Part shown: piece by piece, positions 27,022 through 36,374 of the stretch
Numbering within the stretch: position 1 is the stretch's first letter
How the letters are laid out: every line of letters starts with the position of its first letter
Source: Minwuiaceae bacterium
GTDB lineage: Bacteria > Pseudomonadota > Alphaproteobacteria > Minwuiales > Minwuiaceae
Assembly: GCA_028278525.1 (NCBI GenBank)
Contig: JANQEE010000006.1
Span: 124,001-188,000, forward strand
DNA length: 64,000 nt
Direction of reading: 5' to 3'
Notes under the pieces: generated by a model
What the model was told of the DNA's origin: nothing
Databases searched by the model: none
The model's input: only the letters and a program-made list of their open reading frames with translations
Made by a program: the position numbers and the translations under genes

Positions 27022-27402
27022 TCAGCGCGACCATATCGACGTCGTCGCGCCGACCGCCACCAGGTCGTCGCCGACATTCACGACAACGTCGAAATAGGCC
27101 CAGCGGCGGCCTTTGCGTATTTCCTTACGGCGACAGGTTAGCCCGATGTCGAGGCGGTCGCCAATCCGCGGCAGGCGGTGCATTTTAAGTTGCTGGCCGG
27201 CGTGAATCCCGCCCGGCGGCGAATCCGCCAACGCCATATAGGCGCGCATGATCGATACCATGACCAGGCCCGACGGCAGGCCGGGCGCGTAGGCGGCGTC
27301 TTCGGGATACAGCCGGACCCAACGGTCGAACGCCGCCTGATCGATTCGGTATTGGTGCGGGCCGAGCGCTCTGCCTGGCGCCAGCTCATCGAACGTCAAC
27401 AC
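27022..27402 (-). CDS. MaoC-like hotdog protein without hydratase-2 motif
   Basis: 126 residues from ATG 27402 with GGAGG upstream. The hotdog fold is suggested by PHQYRIDQAAFDRWVRLYPED, then GLPSGLVMVSIMRAYMAL and the C-terminal beta pattern ending AVGATTSIWS. The DxNPxH catalytic motif is absent; the equivalent stretch reads YPEDAAYAPG. It is probably a structural partner of the adjacent catalytic hotdog protein, 11 nt downstream. Alternatively it is a thioesterase-like hotdog enzyme of unknown activity. Confidence 0.78.
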   Translation of the reverse strand: MLTFDELAPGRALGPHQYRIDQAAFDRWVRLYPEDAAYAPGLPSGLVMVSIMRAYMALADSPPGGIHAGQQLKMHRLPRIGDRLDIGLTCRRKEIRKGRRWAYFDVVVNVGDDLVAVGATTSIWSR

Positions 27403-27477
27403 GGTTCCTCCCTCGGCCGGCCGGTGCCGGCTGGATAAAGAGTACCCACGTTGGCCGCCGGGACAACCCGGGCGGTC

Positions 27478-28983
27478 CTAACCGGATCGTTTCAGTCGGT
27501 TGACGATGAGCCGGGCCAGGGGCAGGAACAGGAGAACGAGCGCGATTGCCGTGATCGGGCCCGCGATGGGGCGGGTGAGGAACACCGTCATGTCGCCGTT
27601 GGAGATCAGCAGGGACTGGCGCAGCGCCGGCTCGGCGATCGGGCCGAGCACGATGGCGAGCACCGCCGGCGCGACCGGATAGTCGAGCTTCCGCAGCAGA
27701 TAGCCGCCGATGCCGAAGATCAGCATCAGCCATACGTCGTGCATATCCTGGGTCGGCGCGAACCCGCCGACCAGGCTGAGCACGAAGATCAACGGCGCCA
27801 GGATGGTGAACGGCATCCGCAGCATCCACAGAAATACCGGGATGCAGAGGATATTGATAAGCACGGCGAACAGGTTGGCCGCGTACAGGCTGGCGATCAG
27901 GCCCCAGACGAATTCCGTTTCTTCGACGAACAGCATCGGCCCCGGCACCAGGCCCCAGATCACCATCCCGCCGAGCAGGATCGCGGTGGTCGGGGAGCCG
28001 GGGATGCCGATGGTCAGCATCGGCAGCATGCTGCCCGTGGAAGCGGCGTTGTTGGCGGCTTCCGGCGCGACCACGCCGGCGATATGGCCGTGGCCGAACT
28101 GTTCAGGCTCGCGCGACGTCAGTTTGGCGACGCCGTAGGCCATCAGCGAGCCGGGCGTTGCGCCAGCCGCCGGCAGGATGCCAACGAAGAAGCCGAGCAC
28201 GGATCCCATCACGCCGGTTTTCCAGGCGCCCAGCAGATCCTTCAGGTTTCGGGCGATCCGGTCCACGCTGATAACGGCCTTCGACATGGTGGTCTGGCCG
28301 CGGTTGACCTCGATCGTCCACAGCATCTCGCCGATGCCGTAGATGCCGATGGCGAGCACCAGGAAGTTGATGCCGTGCATGAAGCCGACAATGTCGAAGA
28401 AGATAAGGCGGGGCTCGCCGCTCATGATGTCCAGGCCGACCGCGCTGAACACCAGGCCGATGCAGATCGAGAAGATCGTCTTCGGTATGTCCTCGCCACC
28501 GAGCCCGACGAAGGTGGCGAAGGCCAGCAGCATAAGCGCGAAGATCTCCGGATCGCCGAAGTCGAGCGCGATGTCGGCCAGCGGCGGTGCGAACGCGGTA
28601 AACAACACGATCGAAATCGTACCGCCGAAAAAAGAGGCGACGGCGGCGGCGATCAGGGCTTTGTCCGCCTTGCCTCCCAGCGCCAGGGGACGGCCATCGA
28701 ACGTGGTTGCGACCGCCGTGGATGCGCCGGGGATGCCCAGCATGATGGAACTGATCGCACCGCCGTACATGGCGCCGTAATAGATCGCCGCCAGGAAGAT
28801 GATTGCCGAGGTCGGCGGCACCAGGAACGTCATCGGCAGCAGGATGGCGACGCCGTTGACCGAGCCGAGACCCGGCATCGCGCCGATGAACAGACCGATC
28901 GAAACGCCGGCGATGACGAGCACGAGATTGATCGGCGCGAAGGCGGTGGCGAAGCCGTCAAGGAGCAGCGTCAGGATTTCCAT
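27478..28983 (-). CDS. tctA: TTT transporter large permease, TctA family
   Basis: 501 residues, about 12 transmembrane segments. The conserved TctA opening INLVLVIAGVSIGLFIGAMPGLGSVNGVAILLP and the GIPGSPTTAILLGGMVIWGL block are clear. It forms the secondary carrier of a tripartite tricarboxylate transporter with TctB and the periplasmic TctC encoded just upstream. TTT substrates include citrate, tartrate, terephthalate and other carboxylates. Confidence 0.95.
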   Translation of the reverse strand: MEILTLLLDGFATAFAPINLVLVIAGVSIGLFIGAMPGLGSVNGVAILLPMTFLVPPTSAIIFLAAIYYGAMYGGAISSIMLGIPGASTAVATTFDGRPLALGGKADKALIAAAVASFFGGTISIVLFTAFAPPLADIALDFGDPEIFALMLLAFATFVGLGGEDIPKTIFSICIGLVFSAVGLDIMSGEPRLIFFDIVGFMHGINFLVLAIGIYGIGEMLWTIEVNRGQTTMSKAVISVDRIARNLKDLLGAWKTGVMGSVLGFFVGILPAAGATPGSLMAYGVAKLTSREPEQFGHGHIAGVVAPEAANNAASTGSMLPMLTIGIPGSPTTAILLGGMVIWGLVPGPMLFVEETEFVWGLIASLYAANLFAVLINILCIPVFLWMLRMPFTILAPLIFVLSLVGGFAPTQDMHDVWLMLIFGIGGYLLRKLDYPVAPAVLAIVLGPIAEPALRQSLLISNGDMTVFLTRPIAGPITAIALVLLFLPLARLIVNRLKRSG

Positions 28984-29010
28984 TGCGCTGTCGCCGCCCC
29001 GCCAGCCGCC

Positions 29011-29508
29011 CTAGAGGAAAATGTCGTAAAGGGGCAGGAACCAGGGTTCCAGGTAGCCTTTCGGCAATACGATCCGAAGCGCGACGTCGAAGAAGAAGAA
29101 AGCGACCACCGGCGTCCCTGCGGCAACGGATACGGTCGTCCGCCAGGAATGCCCGCCCAGATATCTGATGTAGTAAATCAGAAAGACGAAGATCGCACCG
29201 TACATCCCGACGAAATGCACAAGCCCGACCATCGCCGTGACGCCGCCGCCGACCAGCAGGAACATCTTCAAGACGCCGGGTTCCATGAACCGCCGGGTAG
29301 ACTGCGATTGCGGCGACGTACGCCGCACCCAATTGACCACGATCCAGAGGCAACTGCCCAGCATGGCTGCCGCCAGCCAGAACGAGAACGCGCCGCCGCC
29401 CGGACCTTCATCGGGTATCCAGCCGATGGGCAGTTCGGCGCTTTTCCACATCAGGTAAATGGAAAGGGCCGCCATCAGCAGCGCGGTTACCAGTTCCGCA
29501 CGCCGCAT
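29011..29508 (-). CDS. tctB: TTT transporter small permease, TctB family
   Basis: 165 residues with four hydrophobic segments and the typical N-terminal helix ALLMAALSIYLMWKSAELPIGW. Small, poorly conserved subunit of the TctABC carrier; identified by helix pattern and by position between tctC and tctA. Confidence 0.9.
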   Translation of the reverse strand: MRRAELVTALLMAALSIYLMWKSAELPIGWIPDEGPGGGAFSFWLAAAMLGSCLWIVVNWVRRTSPQSQSTRRFMEPGVLKMFLLVGGGVTAMVGLVHFVGMYGAIFVFLIYYIRYLGGHSWRTTVSVAAGTPVVAFFFFDVALRIVLPKGYLEPWFLPLYDIFL

Positions 29509-29547
29509 CGTGGCAGCCCTTCGCCCGACGTTCTCGATGCCGGCCGG

Positions 29548-30540
29548 CTACAGTGCGCCCATCTTCTCCAGCATCTGGCGGTGGATTTCGCGCTCCGCCA
29601 TCCAGTAGTCCATCAGTTCCTTGCCGCTTAAGAACGCGCCGCGCAGGCTCTTCTTCTTGCGATAGGCCTGCCATTCTTCCGAATCGTAGACCTTTTTGAA
29701 CAGGTCCCGGTAGTAGGCGCTGGCCTCATCGCTCATGCCTGGCGCGCCGACGACGCTGCGCTGCATGAAATAGACCATGTCCGCGCCCGCCTCACGGAAG
29801 GTTGGCGTGTCGGGGAATAGTTCCAGCCGGTCGGGCGTGAACGCGGCCAGCGGGACGGTCTTGCCGGCGGCGAAGAAGCCTTCCTGCTCGGACGGGTTGT
29901 TCACGGTCGAATTGGCGTGCTGTCCGGCCAACTGCTTGGCGACCTTGCCGCCGCCCTTGTAGGGCACGTACTTCATGTCGAGCCCGTAGGAGGCATTGAG
30001 AAAGTCGGTCAGCAACTGGTCTTCCTGCAATTTGCCGGTGCCGGCCATGACCCAGCCGTTGCCGGCGGCCTTGGCCGCTTTGACGAAGTCGTCCAGCGAC
30101 CCGATGCCGGAATCCTTGTGGACCCAGAGCAGAAACGTGTCTTCGGCCATGCGCGCGATCGGCGTGAACGTGGCGATGTCCACCTCCAGCTTCTTCTGGC
30201 GCATCGGTGTGGTGTAGAAGCTGTTCAGCGTGACCATGATCGTATGGTCGGGGTCGGACTGGCCCTTGCTCTTCAGGTGCACCAGCGCCTCGGCGCCGGA
30301 CCCGCCGGGTTTGTTGATCGGCGTCAGCGGCTTGGACGACCAGTTGTGCTTCTCGATTACGGTTTGCATCAGCCGCGCCATCTTGTCGGCGCCGCCGCCT
30401 TTACCGGCCATGATGACGAACTCGACGGGCTTCTTCGGCTCCCATTCGGCGCGGGCGCCATCGGGCGCGGCCACTGTCAACGACGCTGCCAGAACGACGG
30501 CGCCGGCAAGGCTGAGCAGGGGTTTTTCGAGGTGTCGCAT
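29548..30540 (-). CDS. tctC: TTT transporter substrate-binding protein, TctC/Bug family
   Basis: 330 residues with a Sec signal peptide (LSLAGAVVLAASLTVAAPDGARA). The Bug-type fold is shown by WEPKKPVEFVIMAGKGGGADKMARL, NKPGGSGAEALVHLKSKG and YVPYKGGGKVAKQLAGQH, which line the carboxylate-binding cleft. First gene of the eight-gene minus-strand cluster; its ligand should be the substrate of the acyl-CoA synthetase downstream. It is divergent from the amidohydrolase gene. Confidence 0.94.
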   Translation of the reverse strand: MRHLEKPLLSLAGAVVLAASLTVAAPDGARAEWEPKKPVEFVIMAGKGGGADKMARLMQTVIEKHNWSSKPLTPINKPGGSGAEALVHLKSKGQSDPDHTIMVTLNSFYTTPMRQKKLEVDIATFTPIARMAEDTFLLWVHKDSGIGSLDDFVKAAKAAGNGWVMAGTGKLQEDQLLTDFLNASYGLDMKYVPYKGGGKVAKQLAGQHANSTVNNPSEQEGFFAAGKTVPLAAFTPDRLELFPDTPTFREAGADMVYFMQRSVVGAPGMSDEASAYYRDLFKKVYDSEEWQAYRKKKSLRGAFLSGKELMDYWMAEREIHRQMLEKMGAL

Positions 30541-30774
30541 CGCAATTTCTCCCAGGCTGTCTATCTATTTTTGATTGCTTAGACTGGACGCGTATACGCT
30601 AGGGAACCATACCCGGTTAGGTTTGTCACGTAACACCGACAACAACGGTAAGAAAGTTTTGTTTCGTTTGAACGGTGGGCGCCGCCTGCTCTCAGAAAAC
30701 GAGGCAGATGCATCGACAAGAGCGGCCGACCAAGTCACAGTTCGTGAGGCGAAACATAACGGCGGGAGGTGGCG
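30541..30774. promoter_or_regulatory. Divergent intergenic region between tctC and the amidohydrolase
   Basis: 234 nt that must hold promoters in both directions. It is less GC-rich than the coding DNA. A 10-bp palindrome GCGTATACGC lies at 30590-30599, 50 nt from the tctC start, and could be an operator; no regulator gene is adjacent. I cannot place a -10/-35 pair with confidence. Confidence 0.4.
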
Positions 30775-32463
30775 ATGCACGATTTGCTAATTGAAAACGC
30801 GATCATTTGCGACGGGATGGGCAATCCGGCGAAAGCCGGTTCGCTGGCCGTCAAGGACGGGCGCATCGCCGCGGTCGGCGACGGCGATTTCGGGCCGGCG
30901 GTCGAGACCGTGGACGCCGACGGGCTGACCCTGGCGCCGGGCATCATCGATCTGCACACCCACTACGACGCGCAGCTAACCTGGGACTCCTCGGCCACGC
31001 CGTCGTCGTCGCTCGGCGTCACTACGGTGGTAATCGGCAATTGCGGCTTCACCATCGCGCCGTGCAAGCCCGACCACCGCGATATCACCATGCGCAACCT
31101 GACCCATGTGGAAGGCATGTCGCTGGCGGCGATGCGCGAGGGTATCGACTGGGACTTCGAGAGCTACCCGGAATATCTCGAGTCACTCAGCCGGCGCGGC
31201 GTGGTGCCGAACGTCGCCTCGTTTGTTGGCCATTCCTCGGTACGCACCTACGTGCTGGGGGACGACGCATCGAAGCGGGCGGCGACGGCGGCGGAAGTGG
31301 CGGAGATGAAGAAGCTCGTCGCGGATGCGGTGCGCGCCGGCGCGATCGGTTTCGCCACGTCGACCCTGGAACAGCACAACGGCGAGAACGGCGTGCCGAT
31401 GCCGTCCAGGCTGGCCGACGACCACGAGATGCGGGAGCTGACCGGCGCGCTGGGCGAGGTCGGGCGCGGCCTGTTCATGCTGACCAAGGGCAACGGCTCG
31501 CCGGTGCCGTATCTGGAGGAGATCGCGGCTGCGAACGGCCGGCCGGTGGTGGTCGCAGCGATGTTCCTGGACCCGTCGGACCCGGAGCGGGTGTTCAACG
31601 AGATGGCGGAAATCGGCGCGGCGCACGGGCGCGGCCGGGAAATGTATGGCCAGGTCGGCTGTTTCCCGCTGGCCATGGACTTCACCATGAGGCATCCCTA
31701 TCCGTTCGAGGCGTTCCAGGCCTGGCGCCCGGCCATGGAGGCGGAAGGCGGCGACGACTACAAGCGCGTGCTGGCCGATCCGTCGTTCCGCGCGGCGCTG
31801 AAGGCCGAGGCCAAGGTGCCGGGGGTGCCGAACCGGTTCTCCGATCAATGGGACCAGTTGGAGGTGGTCGAGGTGGCGGATGCCGCCAACGCCGCGCTGG
31901 AAGGGCGGACCATCGCCGCGCTGGCGGCCGAGCAGGGCAAGGAACCGTTCGACTGTTTCCTGGATGTCGGGCTGCTGGAGGATCTTCAGACCCGGTTCAC
32001 GGTGCGCATCCTCAATGCCGACGAGGACCGCGTGCTGAACCTGTTGAAGCATCCGCAGGCGGCGGTGGCGCTGTCGGATGCCGGCGCGCATCTCTCGTTC
32101 CTGTGCGACGCGGGCTATGGCCTGCACCTTATGGGCCATTGGGCGCGGGAGCGGGGCGACTTCACCCTGGAGGAGGCGGTGCAGGCGATCACCAGCCGGC
32201 CGGCCGACATCTACCGCATCAAGGACCGCGGCCGTCTGGTGCCTGGCACCCACGCCGACCTGATGTTGTTCGATCCGGCGACGGTCGGGCGCGGCAAGAA
32301 GCGCCGCGTGCAGGACCTGCCGGCCGGCGCCACCCGGCTGGATACGCCGGCGGTCGGCCTGCACGGCGTCTGGGTCAACGGCCGGCGCACGGTCGGGCCG
32401 GACGGCCTGCTCACCGATTGCGGCAAGCCGGGGCAGGTGTTGCGCGACTTCGCGGACAGCTAA
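30775..32463 (+). CDS. N-acyl-D-amino-acid deacylase-like amidohydrolase
   Basis: 562 residues from ATG 30775; GGGAGG at 30764-30769 favours this over GTG 30769. Metal-dependent amidohydrolase superfamily: IIDLHTHYDAQLTWD is the HxH site, NCGFTIAPCKPDHRD follows as in D-aminoacylases, and DAGAHLSFLCDAGYG carries the late Asp. The C-terminal beta-sandwich ends LPAGATRLDTPAVGLHGVWVNG. These enzymes hydrolyse N-acyl-D-amino acids or related amides and ureido compounds. The stop codon overlaps the stop of the convergent MFS gene. Confidence 0.92.
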   Translation: MHDLLIENAIICDGMGNPAKAGSLAVKDGRIAAVGDGDFGPAVETVDADGLTLAPGIIDLHTHYDAQLTWDSSATPSSSLGVTTVVIGNCGFTIAPCKPDHRDITMRNLTHVEGMSLAAMREGIDWDFESYPEYLESLSRRGVVPNVASFVGHSSVRTYVLGDDASKRAATAAEVAEMKKLVADAVRAGAIGFATSTLEQHNGENGVPMPSRLADDHEMRELTGALGEVGRGLFMLTKGNGSPVPYLEEIAAANGRPVVVAAMFLDPSDPERVFNEMAEIGAAHGRGREMYGQVGCFPLAMDFTMRHPYPFEAFQAWRPAMEAEGGDDYKRVLADPSFRAALKAEAKVPGVPNRFSDQWDQLEVVEVADAANAALEGRTIAALAAEQGKEPFDCFLDVGLLEDLQTRFTVRILNADEDRVLNLLKHPQAAVALSDAGAHLSFLCDAGYGLHLMGHWARERGDFTLEEAVQAITSRPADIYRIKDRGRLVPGTHADLMLFDPATVGRGKKRRVQDLPAGATRLDTPAVGLHGVWVNGRRTVGPDGLLTDCGKPGQVLRDFADS

Positions 32464-33701
32464 CCTTTGGCGATGGACCGGATGAAAAGGAACGGCAGCG
32501 CGGCCAGCACGATGGAGGCCATGCTGACGGCGATGCCGGTCTGGTAGCCGCCGGTCTGGTCAAGCAGGAAGCCGCCGAGCCAGGCGCCGAGCGCGCCGCC
32601 GATGCCCATGCCCATGGTAATGAAGCCGTAGATGCGGCCGAAATGCGGCCCCTGGAAGATGGCGGCGGCGATGGTCGAGACGGCCGGGCCGCGCGAGCCG
32701 AAGGTGCCGCCGAACATGATGACCAGGCCGGCCAGCAGCACCGGCGAAGGACCGGCCCGCAATCCAGCCATGCAGGCCATGCCGCCGAGCGTCAGAGCGT
32801 AGGACAGCAGGACGGCGCGGCGCCGACCGATGCGGTCGCCGAGCCAGCCGAAGCCGATCATGCCGATCGGCAGCAGCAGGCCGACAAGGCCGAACGCTTC
32901 CGCCGCTTCCTGCGCGGTGTAGCCGATCTCGACCAGATAGGCGGGCGTTTGCAGGCTGACCGAGAACATGGCCGTGCTGGTGAACAGGAACGACCAGAAG
33001 ATGCCCCAGGCGGCAGGATGCCGCGCCGCTTCGGCAAGCGTCGCCGCGTCCGCAGGCCGGTCTTCCGATTTCGGTGCGTCGCGCCGGTAGGCCGGATGGC
33101 CGGCGGCGGCTGTCCGCCATTTCACGGCGAAGAACACCGGCAGCAGGATCAGCAGGCCGATGCCCAGCACCAGATAGGCGGAGCGCCAGCCGTCCCAGTC
33201 GATCAGCAGTTGGGTGGTTGGCGCCAGCATCAGCATGCCGAGCCCGTGCGAGGAGTGGGAGACGGCGAGCGCCGAATTGAGCCGTTCCCGAAACCAGCGG
33301 CTCAACAACGCGGTCATCGGCACGTAACCGACGCATGCGGTGCCGAGACCGAGCAGGATGCCGAGCGAGAGGTAGACCTGCCAAAGCGCCGTGACCTGCG
33401 ACCCGATCACAGCCGAAAGCGATGCAAGCAGCACGCCCGCGAGCAGCAGGCGTAAGGGGCCGAACCGGTCGAACAGCCAGCCGATCATCGGCCCCGACAG
33501 GCCGAATACCAGGAACGCGACCGAATAGACGCTGGAGACCTGCGCGCGTGACCAGCCGAAATCCGCGGTTAGCGGCAGCAGGAAAACCGGGTAAGCCTCC
33601 ATCACGCCGCGGATCGCGGCATGAAGAAGAAAGCAGATCGCCAGCAGGGTGAGGGCGGTGCGCGCCGGATTGGCGGGTTTGTGCAGCGTGTCGGTGCTCA
33701 T
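32460..33701 (-). CDS. MFS transporter (monocarboxylate/oxalate-type)
   Basis: 413 residues with twelve predicted helices. The loop 2-3 motif GWLFDRFGPLRLL and the second-half GWLGDRIGRRRAVLLSY are the MFS signature A positions. The sequence resembles the MCT/OFA-like group (TRAALTLLAICFLLHAAIRGVMEAYPVFL). Substrate unknown. The downstream DMT gene start region overlaps: its upstream neighbour ends at 33698 with an ATGA junction, so the two transporters are co-translated. Confidence 0.92.
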   Translation of the reverse strand: MSTDTLHKPANPARTALTLLAICFLLHAAIRGVMEAYPVFLLPLTADFGWSRAQVSSVYSVAFLVFGLSGPMIGWLFDRFGPLRLLLAGVLLASLSAVIGSQVTALWQVYLSLGILLGLGTACVGYVPMTALLSRWFRERLNSALAVSHSSHGLGMLMLAPTTQLLIDWDGWRSAYLVLGIGLLILLPVFFAVKWRTAAAGHPAYRRDAPKSEDRPADAATLAEAARHPAAWGIFWSFLFTSTAMFSVSLQTPAYLVEIGYTAQEAAEAFGLVGLLLPIGMIGFGWLGDRIGRRRAVLLSYALTLGGMACMAGLRAGPSPVLLAGLVIMFGGTFGSRGPAVSTIAAAIFQGPHFGRIYGFITMGMGIGGALGAWLGGFLLDQTGGYQTGIAVSMASIVLAALPFLFIRSIAKG

Positions 33702-34618
33702 TCGGCCGCGGCCGGTACGGGCACGCGCCTGGCGACCGCTTCGCGGTGCGCGATATAGCTGGCACTGGCGACGATCACCGCGCCGCCGATCCAGGTGAAG
33801 GCGTCCGGCACCTCGCCGAAGACGTAGAGGCCGAGCAGGGTGGCCCAGACAAGCTGCAGGAACTCAACCGGCTGGGTGACACTCAAATCGGCGACCTTGA
33901 AGGCCTGGGTCATGGCGAGGTGGCTGAGCGTCGCCAATATCGCGGTCAGGCTGATCCAGCCCAGCTCTTCCAGGGTCGGCATGCGCCAGACCAGCAGCGC
34001 CGGCACCAGGGTCACGAAGGTAACGATGACCGACAGGATGGCGACGATGGCCGGGCCGGACTCGGTCCGCGTCAGCAATTTGGCGATCAGCTTGGAGCCG
34101 GCGAACATCGGCGCGGCGATCACCATGGCGACGGCGCCGACATCCACGTCCACCATGCCGGGCCGCAGGATGATCAGCGCGCCGGCGAAGCCCATCAGCA
34201 CCGCGCCGATCCGGCGGATATGCAGCCGTTCGCCGAGGAACATGGCGGCGCCGACGGTGGAGAAGATCGGCGCGGTGAAGCCGAGCGCGGTGACCTCGGC
34301 GATCGGGATTCGGGTCATGGCGTAAAACCACAGCATCACCGCCACGCCGTGGATCAGGCCGCGCAGACCGTGCCAGCCGAACCGGGCGCGGCGCATTTCC
34401 GCGCCCAGCCGCAGCCGCATGATCAGCGGGATCAGCAGTACAGTTCCGATCAAGTAGCGCAGGAACGCTGCCTGGACCGGGTTCATGTCGCTGCCGACAT
34501 AGCGGACGATCCCGGTGAACACGACGAACATCATGCCGGCCAATGCCAGCCAGAGCATACCGACCAGATTGCCGGAAAGGTTGGCCGTTGCGGATCGAAA
34601 CGCGGTTACGGGGGACAT
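33698..34618 (-). CDS. DMT-superfamily (EamA) transporter
   Basis: 306 residues, ten hydrophobic helices in two EamA repeats (residues about 15-145 and 155-290). TAPIFSTVGAAMFLGERLHIRRIGAVLMGFAG and the equivalent second-half VEFLQLVWATLLGLYVFGEVPDAFTWIGG are the hallmark helix 3-4 blocks. It probably exports metabolites such as amino acids. It ends with a 4-nt overlap into the MFS gene. Confidence 0.92.
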   Translation of the reverse strand: MSPVTAFRSATANLSGNLVGMLWLALAGMMFVVFTGIVRYVGSDMNPVQAAFLRYLIGTVLLIPLIMRLRLGAEMRRARFGWHGLRGLIHGVAVMLWFYAMTRIPIAEVTALGFTAPIFSTVGAAMFLGERLHIRRIGAVLMGFAGALIILRPGMVDVDVGAVAMVIAAPMFAGSKLIAKLLTRTESGPAIVAILSVIVTFVTLVPALLVWRMPTLEELGWISLTAILATLSHLAMTQAFKVADLSVTQPVEFLQLVWATLLGLYVFGEVPDAFTWIGGAVIVASASYIAHREAVARRVPVPAAAE

Positions 34619-34763
34619 GCGGATGACGTGCCCAGGCTCCAGATCAATCGGCCCTTATCGCACGAACCGCCTTGCCCCGGCCACCCGGCCCGGCGCAGCC
34701 CTGCTATGCACTTGGCCTATACTCTCGGTTGGACGGGATTCGGCAAAGCGGAGGCACGGCATC

Positions 34764-35558
34764 ATGGCGGGACGGCTGCAGGACAAAGTCGCGATCGTGA
34801 CGGGGGCGGGGTCGGTCGGCGCCGGCTGGGGCAACGGCAAGGCGACCGCGGTGCTGTTCGCGCGCGAGGGCGCCCGGGTGCTGGCGGTGGACCTGAACGC
34901 GGAAGCGGCGGAGGAAACCCGCGCGATCATCGAGGACGAGGGCGGTACCTGCACCACGTTCCGGGCCGACGTGTCGGAGGCGGCGGAGGTCGAGGCCATG
35001 GTGCAGGGCTGCCTGGACGCGTTCGGCCGGGTCGACATCCTGCACAACAACGTCGGCATCGGCGCGCTGGGCGGCGCGGTGCAGACCACGGAAGAGGACT
35101 GGGACCGGCTGCACAAGGTCAACCTGAAGTCGATCTTTCTCTGTTGTAAGGCGGTGCTGCCGGAGATGGAGCGCCAGGGCGGCGGCGCCATCGTCAACAT
35201 CTCCAGCGTCGGCGGCATCCGCTGGATCGGCATTCCCTATATCGCCTACGCCTCGTCGAAGGGCGCGATCCTGCAGGTGACGCAATCCATCGCGCTGGAA
35301 TACGCGGCGAAGGGCATCCGCTGCAATGCGGTGCTGCCCGGTCTTATGGATACGCCGATGATCTACGCCTCGATCGCCGACCACTACGGCGACCGGGAAG
35401 AGGTCGCGAAACGGCGCAACGCCGCCTCACCGACCGGCAAGATGGGCGACGCATGGGATGTCGCTTATGCGGCTTTGTATTTGGCGTCCGACGAGGCGAA
35501 GTATGTCAACGGGACGCACATTATTGTCGACGGCGGTTTGAGCGCTCGGGCGGTTTGA
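34764..35558 (+). CDS. SDR-family NAD(P)-dependent oxidoreductase
   Basis: 264 residues from ATG 34764, with GGAGG at 34750-34754. Rossmann motif TGAGSVGAGWGNGKATA is slightly expanded relative to TGxxxGxG. NNVGIGALGG, the catalytic serine in NISSVGG and YIAYASSKGA (YxxxK) complete the tetrad. The acidic residue after beta-2 (VLAVDLN) suggests NAD(H) preference. Substrate unknown; convergent with the crotonase gene. Confidence 0.94.
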   Translation: MAGRLQDKVAIVTGAGSVGAGWGNGKATAVLFAREGARVLAVDLNAEAAEETRAIIEDEGGTCTTFRADVSEAAEVEAMVQGCLDAFGRVDILHNNVGIGALGGAVQTTEEDWDRLHKVNLKSIFLCCKAVLPEMERQGGGAIVNISSVGGIRWIGIPYIAYASSKGAILQVTQSIALEYAAKGIRCNAVLPGLMDTPMIYASIADHYGDREEVAKRRNAASPTGKMGDAWDVAYAALYLASDEAKYVNGTHIIVDGGLSARAV

Positions 35559-35564
35559 CCGCGA

Positions 35565-36374
35565 CTACTTGCCTTCAAAGTTCGGCTTACGCCGTTCCTT
35601 CATCGCCGCGACGCCTTCGGCGAAGTCGTCCGAGTCGATCAGCATCGCCTGGACGTAGACATTGTGTTCCCACTCCTGGGTGAGCGGCTGCTCCAGGCCG
35701 CGGCGGATGCCTTCCTTCATGGCGCGGAGGCCGAGCGGCGCGCCGGCGGCAAGGCGTTCGGCCAGCGCCGATGCTTCACCGGCCAGTTGGTCCCGCTCCA
35801 CCACCTTGTTGACCAGGCCGATCCGCGCCGCCTCTTCGGCGCCGACGGCCTCGCCCAGCAGCAGCATCTCGTTCGCCTTCGACAGGCCGACCAGTTGCGG
35901 CAGCAGCGACATGCCGCCGAGCGGGCTGATCAGGCCGAGATGGATCCAGGACTCCAGGAAGCTGGCGTCGGTCGCGGCGATGCGGAAGTCGCAGGCAAGC
36001 GCGATTTCGCAGCCGGCGCCGGCAGCCGAGCCCTGCACCGCGGCGACAGTCGGTTTCGGGCAGAGCTTGATCGCGCGGATGCCCGCGACGAAGCAGCCGT
36101 AGACCGTGCTTTTGATCTCGAACGGATCGTAGCCGGTCATATCGTCGAGGAAGCCCAGGTCGCCGCCGGTGGAGAACTGCCGGCCGTTGGCGTCGATCAC
36201 GATGGCGCGGACGGCGTCGTCGTTCGCCAGCATCTCCATCGCCTGGGCGAGCTCATCCATCATCGTCGGCGTCAACGCATTGCCGATGTCGGGACGGTTC
36301 AACGTCAACCGCGCGACCGCGGCGTTGCCGTCGACGGTGATATTCTCGTATGTCGTTGCTTCCGTATTCGGCAT
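35565..36374 (-). CDS. Enoyl-CoA hydratase/isomerase (crotonase) family protein
   Basis: 269 residues. Oxyanion-hole elements are NGRQFSTGGDLGFL and GSAAGAGCEIALACDF; the glutamate of GCE corresponds to Glu144 of rat enoyl-CoA hydratase. The second catalytic glutamate (PEILLG) appears replaced: the sequence reads FLESWIHLGLISPLGG. This points to isomerase-like or other crotonase chemistry. It shares one base with the stop of the aminotransferase gene upstream (TGATG), so the two are translationally coupled. Confidence 0.9.
   Translation of the reverse strand: MPNTEATTYENITVDGNAAVARLTLNRPDIGNALTPTMMDELAQAMEMLANDDAVRAIVIDANGRQFSTGGDLGFLDDMTGYDPFEIKSTVYGCFVAGIRAIKLCPKPTVAAVQGSAAGAGCEIALACDFRIAATDASFLESWIHLGLISPLGGMSLLPQLVGLSKANEMLLLGEAVGAEEAARIGLVNKVVERDQLAGEASALAERLAAGAPLGLRAMKEGIRRGLEQPLTQEWEHNVYVQAMLIDSDDFAEGVAAMKERRKPNFEGK

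Noticed and set aside
27451-29631. 726-codon plus-strand frame
   Set aside because: Antisense to tctA/tctB; the Gln/Asp/Arg/His composition is typical of shadows of membrane-protein genes.
30807-33455. 882-codon plus-strand frame
   Set aside because: Out-of-frame reading of the amidohydrolase that continues antisense to the MFS gene; low-complexity Arg/Gly/Ala/Asp sequence.
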